Shown here in pieces: positions 6,032 through 16,138 of a stretch of DNA of 25,829 bases. Each line of letters opens with the position of its first letter. The stretch's first letter is position 1. Position numbers and translations under genes: made by a program. The stretch is from a virus. Under the pieces are notes generated by a model. The model made no database searches and was not told the origin of the DNA. It saw only the letters and a program-made list of their open reading frames with translations. The stretch covers positions 1 to 25,829 of the IMG/VR virus record IMGVR_UViG_3300043015_000204; one strand, 5' to 3'.

Positions 6032-9000
6032 TTACTGTGAGAGCGTGGACAGGCTGTCGAAGACCGACGTGCCTTCCTGAGGCTGTTGATCAGCGATAGC
6101 TGCAACACCAGAGTAAGCACCCCGGCGGGCAGCCATGGACTCACGACGAGCCTCGGTGATCGACTGCCGCAGTTCGGCGTTCTCACGGATGAGAGCCTCA
6201 CGTGCAGCTCGGCGGTAGCCTGCGATCACGCGCTGGACAGCCACGATCCGCCTGTTGTCAGACGGCTCATCAGTGTCAGCGAAACGCTCACGCCCAATGT
6301 CGTAGCCCTGTGTCCCCATGAGGTGCTCGAGGGCTTGGTACATCGTGCGGCGGCCAATGCGTACCGTACCATGCAGCTCGAGCAGGCGCTCGTACTGGTG
6401 GCCTGTAAGCTCCACACCTTCCACTGTCCGCGTAGGAGAGGAGAAGTTGTAGCCAAGGCCTGCAAGCTCATCGAGAACCGTGTCAGGTTCCCAATCGCCC
6501 TGCATGAACGGATTGCCCATGGACATGAACGCAGCACCAATCGGGTTAGCCATGTCGGACCCCCACCCTGCCGGGTAGACGATGGGCTGGCCGGTGACCC
6601 AAGAACGCCGCGCGGGCAGGTTCTCAGAGTAGCCGGGGACAGTGTTCATGACTGCATCCACGATGGACCGCACCTCACGCATCACAGGATCGTCCTGCTT
6701 GCGGCCTTCACGCATGAGCGCAGAGTACGGCAACATGGACGCCGAGAGGTTGGCGAAGTACCGGCCTGCGTAACGCTCAGGATCGCTGAACGCTTCAACA
6801 GCGTCGGTGATACCCTGCAGGTAGGTCTGCGAGGCGACGTTGTTGGCCAGAGCCACTGTTGCGGCCAGCGCGATGTCACCCATGGTCTGGTCGTCCACCT
6901 GCCCCGAGATAGCTGCAATGTCTGCCGCCAGTCCGAAGAACATGGAGAACGGCGCAAGACGGCGGTATTCCGTGTAGGTACGGCTGCCATCAGGGTTCTC
7001 CGTGACCACGCTGTATGGACGCCAGCCAGTTTCGAGCAGACGCGCACGTGCTGCAGGGTCGGATGGACCACTACCAGTGATCTTCCCTTCCATCGCAGCC
7101 ATCCCCGCTGCCCCCCAGATCATGGCACCCGTGCTCATCTTACCAATCGCACTTGCTCTGCGCCGAGGATCACCGCTGCGGATGTCGTCCATGAAGTTCT
7201 TACTCAGGAACTGAACACCGGGAGTACGCTGTACACCAGCCACGATGATGTTCGTCGGTGTACGCACGAACGGCATCAACAGCTTGAGACCGGGATGGCG
7301 GTTGGTTGCCATCTGGATGTCCCGAGAGAGGCTGCCCTTGCGTAGCTCCTGCGTGAACGTGGCCTCACGGGCGTGGTCGAGACCCGCCTGAGAGGTCGCA
7401 CTGCCATGCCGGTCGAACGCCTTTTCCATACGGTCAGCGACGTATCTCGCAGCACGGTCACGCGGCAGCTTGCCACTTGCTACAAGGTCACCCGCCTCAG
7501 TCGTGAGACGTGCGTAGACCTCAGCTCGGTAGTTCATCTGCTTGAACAGCTCGTCGCTGGCCATGAGCAGACGGGAGGGTGCCCGGATCACAGCGCCCAT
7601 ACCGTTGACGATGTTGTCGAGGACAGGGTTGCCGGTGTTGATGGCGATGGCGTGGTTCACAATACCGTTCGCCTCAAGGATCGCAGCCTCAGGATCGAGG
7701 ATGTTGCGCCCCTCGCGGAGGGAGGTACGGAAAGCTCGGAAGCTCTCGCGCATAGCGTTGGACATACCCGCGAACATGCGGATACCTTCCCTCGCCGTAC
7801 GTAGATCACCACTTACGAGACCACCGAGGACACGTTCGGACGGCAGCAGGAGCATGTTGCCTGCGTTCGAGAGCATGTTGACGATGTGCGTCTTCGGGCC
7901 AGAGAGAAGCCCGTTGATCCTGATCTCGTTGAGCCAGCCCATTGGACCGTGGCGAGACGTTTCAGCGAGACGGAGGATACGGCCTGCGCTGCCACCGTTG
8001 GCACGTACAGCCCGAGCCAAAGCACGGATCGCGTCGGGACCACCAGCACTGTCGATGTTTGCCTGCATCTGGCGAAGGATGTCGGCGTCGGCAAGCTGCT
8101 GTCCGGTGATACCATCCACAGTGCGTATACGACCAGCCGCAGTTGTCTGGGCTGCCCCGGTGATCACAGACCGCAGGTTAGCAGAGGTCTCCACCAGCCG
8201 CGCCTGATACTGCAGGAACCGGGTCATATCTGCTTCCGACGCATTCGGGCTGTCTACCCGATACGCCAACTGCTCGATCTCACGGGCCAGCGATTGCACA
8301 AGCTCCTTGCCAGCAACCACAATGGCCTGCTGGTGGTGAGCATCCTGAGCCATACGCGCAAGGTTTGCGTCAAGATCACCCGGAGCAATCTCAAGCTCAC
8401 GCTCAAGGAAGTTCCGTGCGCCTGCTGTCATAGCCTCGAACGTAGTACTTTCGCGTACGCCAAAGGCACGGATGTCCTCGGCTGCCATCTCAATCACTTC
8501 ACGGGCCGACACGTCGGAGTCCATGTAGTTCTGATTGAAGACGGTGCCTTCAAGCTGCCGATATGGATCAGGCTGGGACCCGCCACGCTGGAGTGCAACC
8601 TCACGCTGGAGAGCTGCGGTGAGTCCTTCGTGGTTGACAGGTCCTGTGGGCTGTTCGTCAGCCGCGTTGGACGCTGCGGTTACAGCTTCTGCCTCCCCTT
8701 CAGCGGTAGCCTGTGCGGCAGCCTGTGCTTCACCCTCAGCGGCAGCAGCGGTGTCTCGGGGGGCTACCCCGTCCACATGTACTTCCTCGCCCTGAGCGTT
8801 GATCACACGGCGTCCTGCGTGGGCCTGCGTAGGTGCAGGGAGATCACCAGCGTCGATCTGCTGGAGCCACTCACCAAGCTGCGGGTTCTCTTCCATGATC
8901 TGGCCGACAGCGTCGTTCATGAAGTTAGCTGCAGCTTCGTCACCTTCGGTCGCCCGCATGTTACGCGCGGTGCGGAAGGATCGGAACATAAGGAACACAG

Positions 9001-9796
9001 CCTCAGTGGCTACGCCCATGCCCAAGCCTTCGATGGCGTTCATGAGACGCCCCTCAAGCTCCGTGTCGTCCTCGTCAGCCGCAAGGAACTCCGTTACCGG
9101 GTCCTGCAGACCAACGTGGTCGCGGAGGAAGTCAGAGAAGCGGTCTTCATGGGGGTCGAACGAGGAGAAGTCAGTTGCTGCACCGACGGCCAGACCCTGA
9201 CGAGCTGCCTGTCCAGCCGTAGCTGCACGTGCAACGCCAAGACCACGTGAGATTGCGGCGTAGCCGGTGAGGAACTGTACCACACCCCGTGCCATTCCGC
9301 CTGCCATGGTCTCGTTGTCTGCGACCTCAGGGAGGGACAGGGTGCCGTCGTCACCGATCAGGTCACGTGTCTGCCACTCAGGGACGTCAGTACGAGACAT
9401 GACTTCCTCTTCAGTCAGCCACTCGAACCCGTCGTCGTCGGTGTAGTAGAGGTCGTGACCACGCGTAACAGCGTTGCCGACACTCTCGCCTGCCCATTGG
9501 ACAGTGTTACCCATCTCTTGCAGGCCATCACGTGCACCACCAACCACGGCCCGCCCGGTCTCAACCGCAGTTGTAGCCAGACGTTCACCGATGGTCGGAG
9601 GAGTTTGTGCTTCGATACGCTCCTGACGCAGCGCTTCCTCTTCCTCAGGTGTGCCGAGGCGGGGAGGTGCCAACGCGATGTCAGGCTGCGAGGGCGCTTG
9701 TGCAGGCTCAGGGGAAGCTTCTGCCTCCCCACCTGCCGCTTGGCGGAACCCGATCAGGTTGCCGTCCTCGTCATAGACTTCGACCATGTCAGTCAT
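6032..9796 (-). CDS. Large internal virion / DNA ejection protein (T7 gp16 position)
   Basis: 1254 residues, similar in size to T7 gp16 (1318), and in the gp16 slot immediately before the tail fibre. The first ~400 residues are low-complexity, Ala/Glu/Gln/Pro-rich linkers around a small helical region. I see no lytic transglycosylase active-site pattern at the N-terminus, unlike T7 gp16. A mid-region segment starting LNEIRINGLLSGPKTHIVNM (about residue 620 on) is a signature I associate with very large ejection proteins of marine podophages. The rest is largely helical. It probably enters the host with the DNA and helps build the trans-envelope channel. The ATG at 9796 overlaps the upstream stop by 8 nt. 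Confidence 0.75.
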   Translation of the reverse strand: MTDMVEVYDEDGNLIGFRQAAGGEAEASPEPAQAPSQPDIALAPPRLGTPEEEEALRQERIEAQTPPTIGERLATTAVETGRAVVGGARDGLQEMGNTVQWAGESVGNAVTRGHDLYYTDDDGFEWLTEEEVMSRTDVPEWQTRDLIGDDGTLSLPEVADNETMAGGMARGVVQFLTGYAAISRGLGVARAATAGQAARQGLAVGAATDFSSFDPHEDRFSDFLRDHVGLQDPVTEFLAADEDDTELEGRLMNAIEGLGMGVATEAVFLMFRSFRTARNMRATEGDEAAANFMNDAVGQIMEENPQLGEWLQQIDAGDLPAPTQAHAGRRVINAQGEEVHVDGVAPRDTAAAAEGEAQAAAQATAEGEAEAVTAASNAADEQPTGPVNHEGLTAALQREVALQRGGSQPDPYRQLEGTVFNQNYMDSDVSAREVIEMAAEDIRAFGVRESTTFEAMTAGARNFLERELEIAPGDLDANLARMAQDAHHQQAIVVAGKELVQSLAREIEQLAYRVDSPNASEADMTRFLQYQARLVETSANLRSVITGAAQTTAAGRIRTVDGITGQQLADADILRQMQANIDSAGGPDAIRALARAVRANGGSAGRILRLAETSRHGPMGWLNEIRINGLLSGPKTHIVNMLSNAGNMLLLPSERVLGGLVSGDLRTAREGIRMFAGMSNAMRESFRAFRTSLREGRNILDPEAAILEANGIVNHAIAINTGNPVLDNIVNGMGAVIRAPSRLLMASDELFKQMNYRAEVYARLTTEAGDLVASGKLPRDRAARYVADRMEKAFDRHGSATSQAGLDHAREATFTQELRKGSLSRDIQMATNRHPGLKLLMPFVRTPTNIIVAGVQRTPGVQFLSKNFMDDIRSGDPRRRASAIGKMSTGAMIWGAAGMAAMEGKITGSGPSDPAARARLLETGWRPYSVVTENPDGSRTYTEYRRLAPFSMFFGLAADIAAISGQVDDQTMGDIALAATVALANNVASQTYLQGITDAVEAFSDPERYAGRYFANLSASMLPYSALMREGRKQDDPVMREVRSIVDAVMNTVPGYSENLPARRSWVTGQPIVYPAGWGSDMANPIGAAFMSMGNPFMQGDWEPDTVLDELAGLGYNFSSPTRTVEGVELTGHQYERLLELHGTVRIGRRTMYQALEHLMGTQGYDIGRERFADTDEPSDNRRIVAVQRVIAGYRRAAREALIRENAELRQSITEARRESMAARRGAYSGVAAIADQQPQEGTSVFDSLSTLSQ

Positions 9797-11996
9797 TGAT
9801 GATCAATCCTTCCAGAGGGATGTTGTACTCAGCCGCATACTCAGCCGGGGTGATGCCCAGCTCCTGTGCGGTTAGCTGAAGCGTCCTCAGACCTGCTGGT
9901 GTGGACATGAAGTCGATTAATGGTTGCGGGATACTGCCGTACTGACCAGCCACCATCCCACTCGGGTTGGTAGCAGGTGCGGGTGCAGGCGCAGGCGCGG
10001 GTTCTGGAGTTGGCTCAAACTCGGGTACAGTCCGTCCCGGTATTTGGCCAACAGCAGTTGATGCCACGCCTCCGAACATTCCTTCAGGTGGCTGGAACTC
10101 CGCAGAGTTCAGTATCTCGTTCTGTACTCCGCGCATGTGGAGACGGAACGCACGCTGTGAAACCTCTGGGTTAGCGTCGAGGAACGCATATGCTTCATCT
10201 TGCATCAACTGACGTGCAGTCAACCCAACCTCTTCACCTCCAGATACCGATCCTGAGAGGTCACGTACCCCGAAGCGATCCGAGATGATGTTCTCGACAT
10301 TGTCGAAGTAGCGGACCACGTCCCGGTCACCGAAGTAGCCGGAGTTACGCTGGCGCGAGGCCAGATCGTCCATCAGACCGCCGACATCCGAAGGTGCCAG
10401 CAGCTCGTTCGCTGCCGCCGTAGCGATTGCTTGTTCCACAGCGGAGTAGTCACCGTCAGATGCTGCACGTCCAACTTGCAGACGTAGGTCCGTATAGACG
10501 TCAGGGTCTGTACGCACGTTCACCTGTCGGTCGAGCATGGTTTCCTGCAAGGCGAGAAGAGTTGTCGCAGCGCCGGGGTTACCGGCATTACGTGCAGCCG
10601 TTACGAAGTCTTCGATGTCAGCCGAAGGGTCAGACATGAGCGTTGTCAGGCCATCCTGCAATGCAAGGCGTCCTGCCTCTTCACGGGCCTGCTCTTCCAG
10701 TGTGTGCTGACGGCGGTCGCGTTCCCAAAGACGGTCGAGGATTCGATCCTCAGCGTTGGCCCGGTCTTCACGAACCCACCCGATGTTGCCGAGAGGGCCG
10801 TTGCCGGTCGTCAGCTGATCGAGAACGTCGAGCATACTCGGGTCGAGGCTGTCCAGAGCTGCTCCGATTACAGCCTGAACGACGGTCTCATTGGCTTGCC
10901 GTGGGGCCATGCCGTTTGAGATTACACTGTCCAGCATCGCCTGCATACGCGGAGCGTTGGTCGTGTACGACGTGTAGGTCGCGGACGCTTCCGGGTACTC
11001 AGACTGAGCCTCAGGGCCTGCAGCGACGTAGCGGTGCATGGCCTCAGTTCCGTGCTCAAGCGCAACAGCCCGAAGACCGTTGCGAGAGTACGACATGTCA
11101 GTGTAGCCACGGGCGTTGATCGTCTCATCGACGACAGCGATAGCCGCAGCTCCAACCAGCTCACCACCGAACGGCATACCTGCCACATCCTCAGCGGTGT
11201 AGCTCGTGCCGTTCATCGCGTTGTAGGCTGTCAGGCTCTCCTCGGAGACGCCGGTCTGGATCGAGAACTCACCACGTGCCGCAGAGAAGACTGATGCGAA
11301 CTCTTCGGCTGGCGTCTCGCCTTCCGGGTCCTCGTTGAGGAGCATACCGATCCCGGCAGACAGCTCGTCCCGATAGTCCACCGACCGGCCACGTAGCTGT
11401 TGCTGCGTGTGGTAGGATGCCATCGAGTCGATAGCTTGGTTTGCGTATGGTGTGAACGTCTCTGTCAGCAGGACAGGGTCCAACTGCTCCATACCAAACT
11501 GGGCCTGATAGGCAGCCGTCTGTTGGTTGATCCATTGCTGGACAGCACCTGCGTCCCCGCTCGGGGGAGACTGGCGGTACTGGGCCATCAGGTAGTCGTT
11601 GAGACCCATGCCGAGGCGGTTGACCCGCTGACGCAGAAGCCCTCGCTGGAAGTGTGGAGAAGCTGCCGCTAGTTCATCGGCGTAGCTGGTTCCGTTCTCT
11701 TCATCGTAACGCCGCTGGCGCTCGATCAGACCATTCCAACCGTCACGGTTCTCTTGGAGAGCGATACGCGGATCGACACGGGCCTCAGCCTGTACGCCTG
11801 CGGCCTCTTCACGCTCGGCGAAGCGGCGGTTCTCTTCCTGCAAGAAGCCTTGGAGGGTCGGGTTGATGCTCTGGAGCTGACGCGCCAGCTCGAGCATTGG
11901 GGACGGAGCCGGGTGCTGGTACTGAGGCGCGACGTAGCGGCTGACCGGAGACGCGACCGCAGTCAAGCTCGGATCAGGTGCAATACGTTGGGACAT
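9789..11996 (-). CDS. Internal virion protein (T7 gp15-like core / ejection protein)
   Basis: 735 residues, close to T7 gp15 (747), and between the gp14-like and gp16-like genes as in T7. It is mostly helical and rich in Gln, Ala and Glu, with segments like LLRQRVNRLGMGLNDYLMAQ and many TPR-like helix pairs. Near the C-terminus a Pro-Ala linker (FEPTPEPAPAPAPAPATN) joins a roughly 60-residue helical tail (ITPAEYAAEYNIPLEGLIIND end). It would form the middle ring of the core above the portal and be ejected into the periplasm. The ATG has AGGA 7 nt upstream, straight after the gp14-like stop. No enzymatic motif is visible. Confidence 0.75.
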   Translation of the reverse strand: MSQRIAPDPSLTAVASPVSRYVAPQYQHPAPSPMLELARQLQSINPTLQGFLQEENRRFAEREEAAGVQAEARVDPRIALQENRDGWNGLIERQRRYDEENGTSYADELAAASPHFQRGLLRQRVNRLGMGLNDYLMAQYRQSPPSGDAGAVQQWINQQTAAYQAQFGMEQLDPVLLTETFTPYANQAIDSMASYHTQQQLRGRSVDYRDELSAGIGMLLNEDPEGETPAEEFASVFSAARGEFSIQTGVSEESLTAYNAMNGTSYTAEDVAGMPFGGELVGAAAIAVVDETINARGYTDMSYSRNGLRAVALEHGTEAMHRYVAAGPEAQSEYPEASATYTSYTTNAPRMQAMLDSVISNGMAPRQANETVVQAVIGAALDSLDPSMLDVLDQLTTGNGPLGNIGWVREDRANAEDRILDRLWERDRRQHTLEEQAREEAGRLALQDGLTTLMSDPSADIEDFVTAARNAGNPGAATTLLALQETMLDRQVNVRTDPDVYTDLRLQVGRAASDGDYSAVEQAIATAAANELLAPSDVGGLMDDLASRQRNSGYFGDRDVVRYFDNVENIISDRFGVRDLSGSVSGGEEVGLTARQLMQDEAYAFLDANPEVSQRAFRLHMRGVQNEILNSAEFQPPEGMFGGVASTAVGQIPGRTVPEFEPTPEPAPAPAPAPATNPSGMVAGQYGSIPQPLIDFMSTPAGLRTLQLTAQELGITPAEYAAEYNIPLEGLIIND

Positions 11997-12008
11997 TGGT
12001 GTTCCTCG

Positions 12009-12581
12009 TTAGAGCGTGTAGTTCCCCGAGATAGGGTCACGCGTGGAGAAGGTCTGGTAAGACTGCAAACCCTGAGCGCCGATACCGAGGAGTGTGCCAC
12101 CGAGGCCGGGGTAAACCACTGGTGTCATAGGCACAGAGTTGATCCTGCTGAGGGCCTGTGCCTCTATGCCTTCACGGCTGCGTTGGATTTGGTCCTCAGT
12201 GAAGCCAAGCTGTTGGAACTGGCTGTCGGCATAGTTCAGGTACTGCCTGTCGAAGTCTGACATCAGCATGTCCACAGACACGCCAGCCGCTTCACTCGAG
12301 GCATTCGCAGTTGATGCCGCCCGCATAGCAGCGAGACGGCTGTTGTTGACGTTCAGCGCAGTCGCTGAAGTCTCTTGTTGCTGCCGAGCGGCAAGGTCGT
12401 CGCTCTGGCGTAGCATGTCACTGATCGCTGCATCACGCGTGGCCTGTTGGTTCTGGACCTGTGCGTCATACTGGGCGTCAGCTTGCTGCTGTTGGCCGAC
12501 GTACTGCACAACCCCCGTCACCGCTGAGATGGCGAGGGAAGTGTAGAACATAGCAGCAGCGCCTAGTGCGGGTGGGCACAT
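12009..12581 (-). CDS. Internal virion protein (T7 gp14-like)
   Basis: 190 residues, compared with 196 in T7 gp14. A hydrophobic N-terminal helix (AMFYTSLAISAVTGVVQYVG, about residues 10-29) is followed by a long Gln/Ala-rich helical region (QQQQADAQYDAQVQNQQATR) and a segment ASSEAAGVSVDMLMSDFDRQ that is typical of the family. It is ejected first and inserts in the outer membrane to start the DNA channel. The start at 12581 has AGGAGC about 5 nt upstream and overlaps the gp13-like gene by 19 nt. The C-terminal residues beyond about 150 are variable and uncharacterised. Confidence 0.82.
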   Translation of the reverse strand: MCPPALGAAAMFYTSLAISAVTGVVQYVGQQQQADAQYDAQVQNQQATRDAAISDMLRQSDDLAARQQQETSATALNVNNSRLAAMRAASTANASSEAAGVSVDMLMSDFDRQYLNYADSQFQQLGFTEDQIQRSREGIEAQALSRINSVPMTPVVYPGLGGTLLGIGAQGLQSYQTFSTRDPISGNYTL

Positions 12582-13030
12582 GCTTTGCTCCTGATGAATG
12601 GGATGGCCCTGACTTTGCCGGGGCCGAAGTTGTCGATAGGTGTTCCGAAGGTGAACCCAAGGAACTTGAGCAGCCGCTTGTGGACGGTGTTGCTGTCGGT
12701 CACCATGTTGGACAGTGACACGTAGCGTGTGAGCTGATGCTCAAGCCAAGGCTTTGCTGCTGTCAGGTACTCACGTACATTCTGCTCTATCACAGGGGAC
12801 GACAAGAGCCAGATAGACCCGTGACCGCCTTCTGTAGGGACGATCCCCCACATGGCCCCCACCCTGCCCTCCTCGTCCAGACCTGTCATGCAGAGTTCGG
12901 AGTGGAAGAAGCCAAGGGTAAGTGCAGCCATCGGGTCCATACCAGCCAAGGCTTCCACCTCGTGCCGGTCTGCTTCACGCATGGTTCCCGATAGCTCGAC
13001 CACGTCAGCGGTCACGGATTTTCTGATCAT
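12563..13030 (-). CDS. T7 gp13-like internal protein with GNAT-like fold
   Basis: 155 residues (T7 gp13 has 138). The pattern SIWLLSS near the centre and SNTVHKRLLKFLGFTFG in the C-terminal third matches T7 gp13, whose equivalent segment reads GNTSHIRFLKTIGAVF. This is the acetyl-CoA-fold end of GNAT acyltransferases. The family is required in T7 for correct assembly of the internal proteins though it may not stay in the virion. Whether this copy is catalytic is unknown. I chose the ATG at 13030 (ATGA overlap with the gp12-like stop, GAAGGA upstream) over an in-frame ATG 36 nt earlier inside that gene. Confidence 0.72.
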   Translation of the reverse strand: MIRKSVTADVVELSGTMREADRHEVEALAGMDPMAALTLGFFHSELCMTGLDEEGRVGAMWGIVPTEGGHGSIWLLSSPVIEQNVREYLTAAKPWLEHQLTRYVSLSNMVTDSNTVHKRLLKFLGFTFGTPIDNFGPGKVRAIPFIRSKACAHPH

Positions 13031-15543
13031 ATCACTGATGTCCTTCGCTCGAACCTGCCCTCCCACTCAGCACCTGTCAGGTTGCTCGGGAGGAAACTGT
13101 CGTTGATCACTGTGATCCGTGCGTTCTTGGCGTTTGCGTTGACACGGAACGAGAAGGTCCCGTCCTCCACGTCGCGGCTGCCTACCACCGCAGAGGGTGT
13201 GCCAAGGATTTGCCCGGTGTGGGTGTACGTGTAGGTCTGGCCATTGCCTGCCTCTACTTCCACTTTGAAGTATCCTGTCTCAGCGAAGCTCAGATGGAAC
13301 TTGTGCAGTTGCAGGCGACCGGCGATTACCGATGCCTGTCCACCGGATGCGACCGAAGTCTTTAGCACCGGCTTGGAGAACTCGTAGGTGAACCTGTACG
13401 GCAGGCCTACGTAGAAGAGAGACGAAGAAAGATCACCCTCGACCACGACGCTGTTGACGCCGATAGAGATGAACGTTGGGAACGTGTACTCTGTGAACTG
13501 TGGGTCCTGTGGGCGGAACACAATCTCAGGCGTCGTAGCCAGAGTGTACGGCAGCGTGATCGTGGACCTGTCGAGGATAGCGTCATACGCCACAGTTACC
13601 TGCGTCTGGTCGAGGCGGCGGTCGAGCCTGACGACAAAACGGCTGCCGTCTTCGGTGAGACCTTCACCCATATCGACGGACTCGAGGTACACACCGTCTT
13701 GGTACTGGGTCACGAAGTAGGTGGTGTCGTTGACCATACCTGCACTCAGGATTGAACACCCTGTGCTGAACTCCCAGACACTCCAGCTCGATTGAAGCTT
13801 CTGCTCCCCTCGCCAGTAGTACCTGTAGACGTACACCTTGTCACTCGCACCAGCCGACAACAGCAACATTGTGTCTGCCGAGGCCGATCCCGTAAGCTTG
13901 AAAACACCCGCAGGAATGTAGGTCGGCACGTGCTTCGTGAGGTCTGAAGCGTCCGTCGTCTCTGTCTCAGGGATTACGTAGTACTCCATCACAGCAGTGT
14001 GCTGTTTCCTGCGGGACGCGAAGAACACGGTCTTCCCGACAGGGATCGGAGCCGCGCCATCGTCGATCTCATAGGACGTCGTGTGCTTGACCTCAGGTGG
14101 CTCACTCGCAAGCAAAGTCTTCGCGTCAATCGAGTACTGAGTCTGACCAGAGAAAAGGATGATCTCCTTGCGGTAAGGCACAGCGTACTTCAGGTTAGCC
14201 ACGCTTGTCCCAGATGCTGACACGTCAATCGGACCATCGTCTAGGAGTGTCGCCACCGTCTCAGGGAAGAACGAGAACAGCGCATTCGTGCGGGACATCA
14301 CCACATTCCCTCCACTCAGGAAGCACATGCGGTTCGTCGCCAAGAAGACATCACTGATCTTCGCCCCAACGAAGCTCGGCCACGGGGCAGTCTCGGTGTC
14401 ACCAGCCTCGCGTTCTCCCCACTCGACTTGCTCAAGCGTGAAGTTCCCGTCAGGCTGTCTGATGAGAGAATGGGGCATCGTTGAAGCGTCGAGCTTGTAC
14501 TCAACCCCCGGTCCTACAGTTTCAACCCAGACCCCTGCGTCCATGCCGGGACCACCGTTGTTGGCCTCGAACCTGAGGAAGTAGTCGTCGACATCAGACA
14601 CGTCGTCGCCGAAGACCTTAACGATGTATCCATGCGGGGCGACAACAGGAAGCTCAGAGAAGCGTTGGATTTTGCCGGGGACAGCGCGGGTGTGGATACC
14701 GCCAGAGCTGTCCGTGAACTCGATGTCGAACGGCGTACCGTCATTACGTTTCACGCTGATCACAGGAGAGTAGACATCCACAGTGTAGTCGGGGTGTAAC
14801 TCTGCGGCGAGGACAGCGCCTATCTTATCCACCACCTCATCGACAGAGACCTTCGGCTTGTCGGCAGTTGCGCTGTCAAGCTGTTGTGCCTCCCAAGCCT
14901 GCTCCCTGATCGCCTGCGGTGCCTCTGGCATGAAGTCAACAGGGATAGGCTCATCAGTACCTTCAGTCGTGTCGGTCGGGGCAGGTACGCTGAAGGCATC
15001 CGCAGCATCACCGTAAGCGTCGTCCGTGGTGTAGACGATGATGTCTTGTCCATCGACACGCACGGTGTAGGTGACGTCGTAGTTGACAGAGCGCACGAAC
15101 AGGAGCGACTGCGCCGGGGTGGCGGGCGTCAGCTCTGGCAACTTGCCAACGACTGCTTCCTTGTTCACGATGAACGTGTTGTCAGCGATTGTCAGAGCGC
15201 GGATGTCACTCTCCGGTGAGACGCCTGTGATATAGCCTGCGCCGTCTGGGTATGTGACCGTGCGCTCTGTCCCGTCGAGGTCGAACACTTTGATCGAACC
15301 GTCGAACACCATGGCGACGTAGCGCTCGGTTGTGTCGCGGTTGATCAAGTGGGTGTACGCAGCCCCAGCTTGGCCATCGACGATCTTTGCGATGTGCTTG
15401 AGAGGCTGTCGTTTGTTCGTCCCCTCCACGATGGAGGAGGAGCCGTTCACCTGAACTTCTGCCTGTGAGGGCAGACGCATGGCCAGAGCTTGCTGGCTCA
15501 CGCCGTTCATCAGGTTCGGCATCTGTTCAGATACAAGGGGCAT
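13027..15543 (-). CDS. Tail tubular protein B / nozzle (T7 gp12-like)
   Basis: 838 residues, close to T7 gp12 (794). The start MPLVSEQMPNLMNGVSQQAL carries the hallmark NLxNGVSQQ of the family. The middle contains the typical SRTNALFSFFPETVATLLDDGPID and FSGQTQYSI segments, and the end has the beta-rich EFSKPVLKT and NGQTYTYTHTG strands. It forms the hexameric nozzle at the end of the tail and closes the DNA channel. The ATG follows GGAGG with 4 nt spacing and overlaps the gp11-like stop by one base (TAATG), so translation is coupled. Order gp11-gp12-gp13 is as in T7. Confidence 0.93.
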   Translation of the reverse strand: MPLVSEQMPNLMNGVSQQALAMRLPSQAEVQVNGSSSIVEGTNKRQPLKHIAKIVDGQAGAAYTHLINRDTTERYVAMVFDGSIKVFDLDGTERTVTYPDGAGYITGVSPESDIRALTIADNTFIVNKEAVVGKLPELTPATPAQSLLFVRSVNYDVTYTVRVDGQDIIVYTTDDAYGDAADAFSVPAPTDTTEGTDEPIPVDFMPEAPQAIREQAWEAQQLDSATADKPKVSVDEVVDKIGAVLAAELHPDYTVDVYSPVISVKRNDGTPFDIEFTDSSGGIHTRAVPGKIQRFSELPVVAPHGYIVKVFGDDVSDVDDYFLRFEANNGGPGMDAGVWVETVGPGVEYKLDASTMPHSLIRQPDGNFTLEQVEWGEREAGDTETAPWPSFVGAKISDVFLATNRMCFLSGGNVVMSRTNALFSFFPETVATLLDDGPIDVSASGTSVANLKYAVPYRKEIILFSGQTQYSIDAKTLLASEPPEVKHTTSYEIDDGAAPIPVGKTVFFASRRKQHTAVMEYYVIPETETTDASDLTKHVPTYIPAGVFKLTGSASADTMLLLSAGASDKVYVYRYYWRGEQKLQSSWSVWEFSTGCSILSAGMVNDTTYFVTQYQDGVYLESVDMGEGLTEDGSRFVVRLDRRLDQTQVTVAYDAILDRSTITLPYTLATTPEIVFRPQDPQFTEYTFPTFISIGVNSVVVEGDLSSSLFYVGLPYRFTYEFSKPVLKTSVASGGQASVIAGRLQLHKFHLSFAETGYFKVEVEAGNGQTYTYTHTGQILGTPSAVVGSRDVEDGTFSFRVNANAKNARITVINDSFLPSNLTGAEWEGRFERRTSVI

Positions 15544-16127
15544 TAGGCCTCCAGAATGCGGTTGAGACCGGGAGTGTCGCGGAGGAAGTTCAGGTCCTCA
15601 TCCTCGGCCTGATCATCAACAAAACGAGCACGTGCGATCATCTCGTCACGCTCGTTGAAAGCGTTGAGGACGTCTGAGCCGAAGCTTGTCTGTTGGTACT
15701 TCCGGGCTGCCCGGTAGGTGATATAGTTGCGGGCTGTTTCAGGCAGCTCCTCATACTCGAACGCGAACACGACCTTTGCCTTGAGGTCCTCGCTGAAGAC
15801 GTAGGTGTGGTTGTAGCGGTCGTAGACACGCTGGCCGCGCAACACTGGATCAGTCTGACCGAAACGGTTCTTGGTGATGTCCACCTTCAAAGCGTTCAGC
15901 GGCACAGTGATGTTGTCCTCCCCGTCGCGGGACAGGGGGAAGTCGTGCTCGGTGTTGAACAGCCAACCCTCAAGCTGCACCGTGCGACTGATGTCGTCGA
16001 GCACCTGCACTGCAGACACTACATCGACACCCGTGGGGTTAGTCAGGGACGTAACGGGGGACTCCCCGATAGCTGCGAGGAGTGTGTTAACAGCCTCGAG
16101 CTTGGTGGTAGGTGTAACGATGGACAT
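15543..16127 (-). CDS. Tail tubular protein A / adaptor (T7 gp11-like)
   Basis: 194 residues (T7 gp11 has 196). The start LEAVNTLLAAIGESPVTSL is the family signature, as are SRTVQLEGWLFNTEHDFPL and ARNYITYRAARKYQQ. It forms the dodecameric gatekeeper ring between portal and nozzle. It is the first gene after the capsid terminator at 16139-16185 and has only a weak ribosome-binding site (GGGATGAG). Like T7 gene 11 it probably depends on readthrough of the terminator, which would make far less tail protein than capsid protein. Confidence 0.93.
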   Translation of the reverse strand: MSIVTPTTKLEAVNTLLAAIGESPVTSLTNPTGVDVVSAVQVLDDISRTVQLEGWLFNTEHDFPLSRDGEDNITVPLNALKVDITKNRFGQTDPVLRGQRVYDRYNHTYVFSEDLKAKVVFAFEYEELPETARNYITYRAARKYQQTSFGSDVLNAFNERDEMIARARFVDDQAEDEDLNFLRDTPGLNRILEA

Positions 16128-16138
16128 TGCTCATCCCG

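Noticed and set aside
6086-7345. 419-aa plus-strand open frame opposite the large ejection protein
   Set aside because: Antisense shadow with no recognisable motif and no start signal.
7886-9250. 454-aa plus-strand open frame
   Set aside because: Same reason: antisense of the ejection protein, Cys/His/Val-rich composition typical of shadow frames.
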